From an uncultured Capnocytophaga sp. (GTDB lineage: Bacteria; Bacteroidota; Bacteroidia; Flavobacteriales; Flavobacteriaceae): 64,000 nt of DNA. Positions 62,782 to 64,000 of this stretch are shown piece by piece. Each line of letters opens with the position of its first letter. The stretch's first letter is position 1. The notes beneath the pieces were generated by a model that did no database searches, was not told the DNA's origin, and saw nothing but the letters and a program-made list of their open reading frames with translations. The stretch spans positions 1 to 64,000 of the forward strand of contig NZ_CALGWU010000060.1 of NCBI RefSeq assembly GCF_937936315.1, read 5' to 3'. Both the position numbers and the translations under genes were made by a program.

Positions 62782-63543
62782 TTACCTGAATCTGTCCCAC
62801 CTATTCTTATCAAAGCTGTGTTTTTTCCAATACAGCATAATAAGAAAGCCAATGAGAGCGCCTCCCACGTGAGCAAAGTGAGCGATATTACCACCAAAGA
62901 GAGAAAAACCTGTAAAACCTGAGAAGAGGTCTAAGGCTACAATGATAGGAATAAAATAGCGCGCAGCGATAGGGTAAGGCACGAAGAATAACATCAGTTT
63001 AGCATCGGGGAAGAACATAGCAAAAGCTACCAATATACCATAAATAGCCCCTGAAGCACCTACAGTAGGGGAAGCTATAGCAGCTGCCATATTATCAAAA
63101 GTACTCTTATTGATAATTGTTTCCCACATAGGTAAATATTTTCTGTCAGAAAGAGCGCTGATTACCTCTTCAGTTGATACACCTACATTTTGAAGAGCTT
63201 CCAATCCTTGATGTACATAGTAATAATTAACCATAGTGTGTAGCAAAGCTGCTCCTACACCACAAGAGAAATAGAAGAAGAGAAACTTATTCCGCCCCCA
63301 GATATTTTCTAAAGGAGTCCCAAAAGCCCACAGAGCATACATATTGAAAAAGAGATGGGTAAACCCTCCGTGCATAAACATATAACTCACATATTGCCAC
63401 CACCCAAAATGAGTATTCTCGAAATAATGAAGTGCCAACAATTGTGTAAGGTCTATATTCGGGATAAGATGCAGTTCTGTAATGAGTAACAACACTGCAT
63501 TGATAATAATCAGATGTAATACTGTTTTTGATATTCTTTCCAT
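62782..63543 (-). CDS. Rhomboid family intramembrane serine protease
   Basis: A 253-residue inner-membrane protease with about six spans. The catalytic Ser164 is in VGASGAIYG and His225 in AHFAHVGGALIG; the HLFFNMYALW region (about 63-72) supplies the oxyanion-side His and Asn. It cuts transmembrane substrates. In Flavobacteriia a rhomboid gene often follows mutL, as here (15-bp gap). Substrates are not known. Confidence 0.94.
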   Translation of the reverse strand: MERISKTVLHLIIINAVLLLITELHLIPNIDLTQLLALHYFENTHFGWWQYVSYMFMHGGFTHLFFNMYALWAFGTPLENIWGRNKFLFFYFSCGVGAALLHTMVNYYYVHQGLEALQNVGVSTEEVISALSDRKYLPMWETIINKSTFDNMAAAIASPTVGASGAIYGILVAFAMFFPDAKLMLFFVPYPIAARYFIPIIVALDLFSGFTGFSLFGGNIAHFAHVGGALIGFLIMLYWKKHSFDKNRWDRFR

Positions 63544-63570
63544 ATTTAAATTAGCAAATTAGTTAATTAA
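63544..63570. repeat. AATTAGCAAATTAG repeat between mutL and the rhomboid gene
   Basis: AAATTAGCAAATTAGTTAAT, overlapping the end of mutL, is another copy of the dispersed motif. Confidence 0.5.
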
Positions 63571-64000
63571 GTTATCAATTTCATTTGTTGATAAACTGTA
63601 GTAAATTCGCTTTCCAAAAGGCGAAATTAACACTTCTTGGCAACTAAACAAATTATTTATCAAAGTTTCTTGTTCTTCTTCACTGAGCACTTGCCCTGTT
63701 TTTACCGCTAAACTTTTGCATAAGGCTTTAGCAAATGCTTCTTTTTGAGTGTTTTCGGTAGTAGGGAGTGCCTCTATATGCTGTTGCAATAGTTCGTGGA
63801 AAATATTAGGTGTCTCACTATCAGTAAGGTGTAAGGGGATGCCACTTACTACTACCTTGTCGCTCTCTATAGTGAACATAAATCCACTGCTCTCAAAAAG
63901 ATCGCGCAATTGGGCAATCACTTCTAATTCGTGAGGTGCAAAAGGCAGTTCGTAAGGGAACATCAGCTGCTGTACTGCTGTGTGTGAAGATTGTAGATTT
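63559..64000 (-). CDS. mutL: DNA mismatch repair protein MutL, C-terminal part (cut by the window edge)
   Basis: The C-terminal dimerisation domain of MutL, which links MutS mismatch recognition to strand removal. The frame stays open through the window edge; upstream of the internal Met it reads SSHTAVQQLMFPYELPF, so that ATG is not the start. Typical features are the LLQQH helix, NNLFSCQEVL, SPFGKRIYYSL and the terminal NEIDNLI. The N-terminal ATPase domain lies outside the window. Confidence 0.88.
   Translation of the reverse strand, partial: NLQSSHTAVQQLMFPYELPFAPHELEVIAQLRDLFESSGFMFTIESDKVVVSGIPLHLTDSETPNIFHELLQQHIEALPTTENTQKEAFAKALCKSLAVKTGQVLSEEEQETLINNLFSCQEVLISPFGKRIYYSLSTNEIDNLIN

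Noticed and set aside
63559..63963. A complete 134-residue protein at the right edge
   Set aside because: The frame is open upstream of its first Met to the window end, and the sequence is the C-terminal domain of MutL.

Overview
The window looks like a chromosomal segment from a low-GC member of the Flavobacteriia (Bacteroidota), most probably a Capnocytophaga-like, host-associated species. Support: an lpxC-fabZ fusion, a split transketolase, a giant adhesin with a type IX secretion (T9SS) type B sorting domain, SusC/SusD pairs, AT-rich spacers, and promoters of the Bacteroidota form (TTTG, about 19-21 nt, TAnnTTTG). The genus is an inference from gene content; no 16S or other marker was available.

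Layout. 1-2070: tail of a probable PorP/SprF gene and a PorE-like TPR/PD40/OmpA protein. 2204-8232: tatC, an unknown gene, lptB, a DUF4262 gene, a SUKH (SMI1/KNR4) gene, pepT and an aminotransferase. 8369-11339: pfkA, gapA and a BadF-type sugar kinase. 11395-12503 (minus): a deoxynucleoside kinase and an Lrp/AsnC regulator. 12842-15750: a MenE-like ligase and an ABC exporter. 16002-20529: dnaN, an LTA-synthase-like transferase and an HD phosphohydrolase. 20690-25432: lipid A operon lpxD, lpxC-fabZ, lpxA, efp and a second lpxD. 25752-33869: a 2705-residue adhesin with three nearly identical 312-bp tandem repeats. 33941-34243 (minus): the RNase P RNA gene, absent from protein-based views. 34253-35607 (minus): a small gene broken at an A8 run (a possible -1 frameshift site) and the N-terminal half of transketolase. 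35760-41082: DUF4834, YfhO, an Mrr-type nuclease (minus), pabB and pabC.

The accessory heart is 41636-60018, two transcription units that look like a sialoglycan utilisation locus. Unit 1 is SusC, SusD and two tandem secreted beta-propeller proteins of the glycoside hydrolase type. Unit 2 is the sialic acid pathway: AGE-type epimerase (nanE), kelch mutarotase (nanM), MFS permease (nanT), lyase (nanA) and a second SusC/SusD pair (nanO/nanU-like). The promoters of the two units share an AT-rich direct repeat next to the -33 box, which suggests one regulator controls both. The SusC promoter spacer carries a T15 run that could vary in length. Related composite intergenic repeats flank unit 1. No sialidase, sialate esterase or dedicated regulator is encoded in the window.

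60154-64000 (all minus): a phosphohexomutase, a carboxypeptidase-regulatory-like protein, a rhomboid protease and the 3' part of mutL, cut by the window edge.
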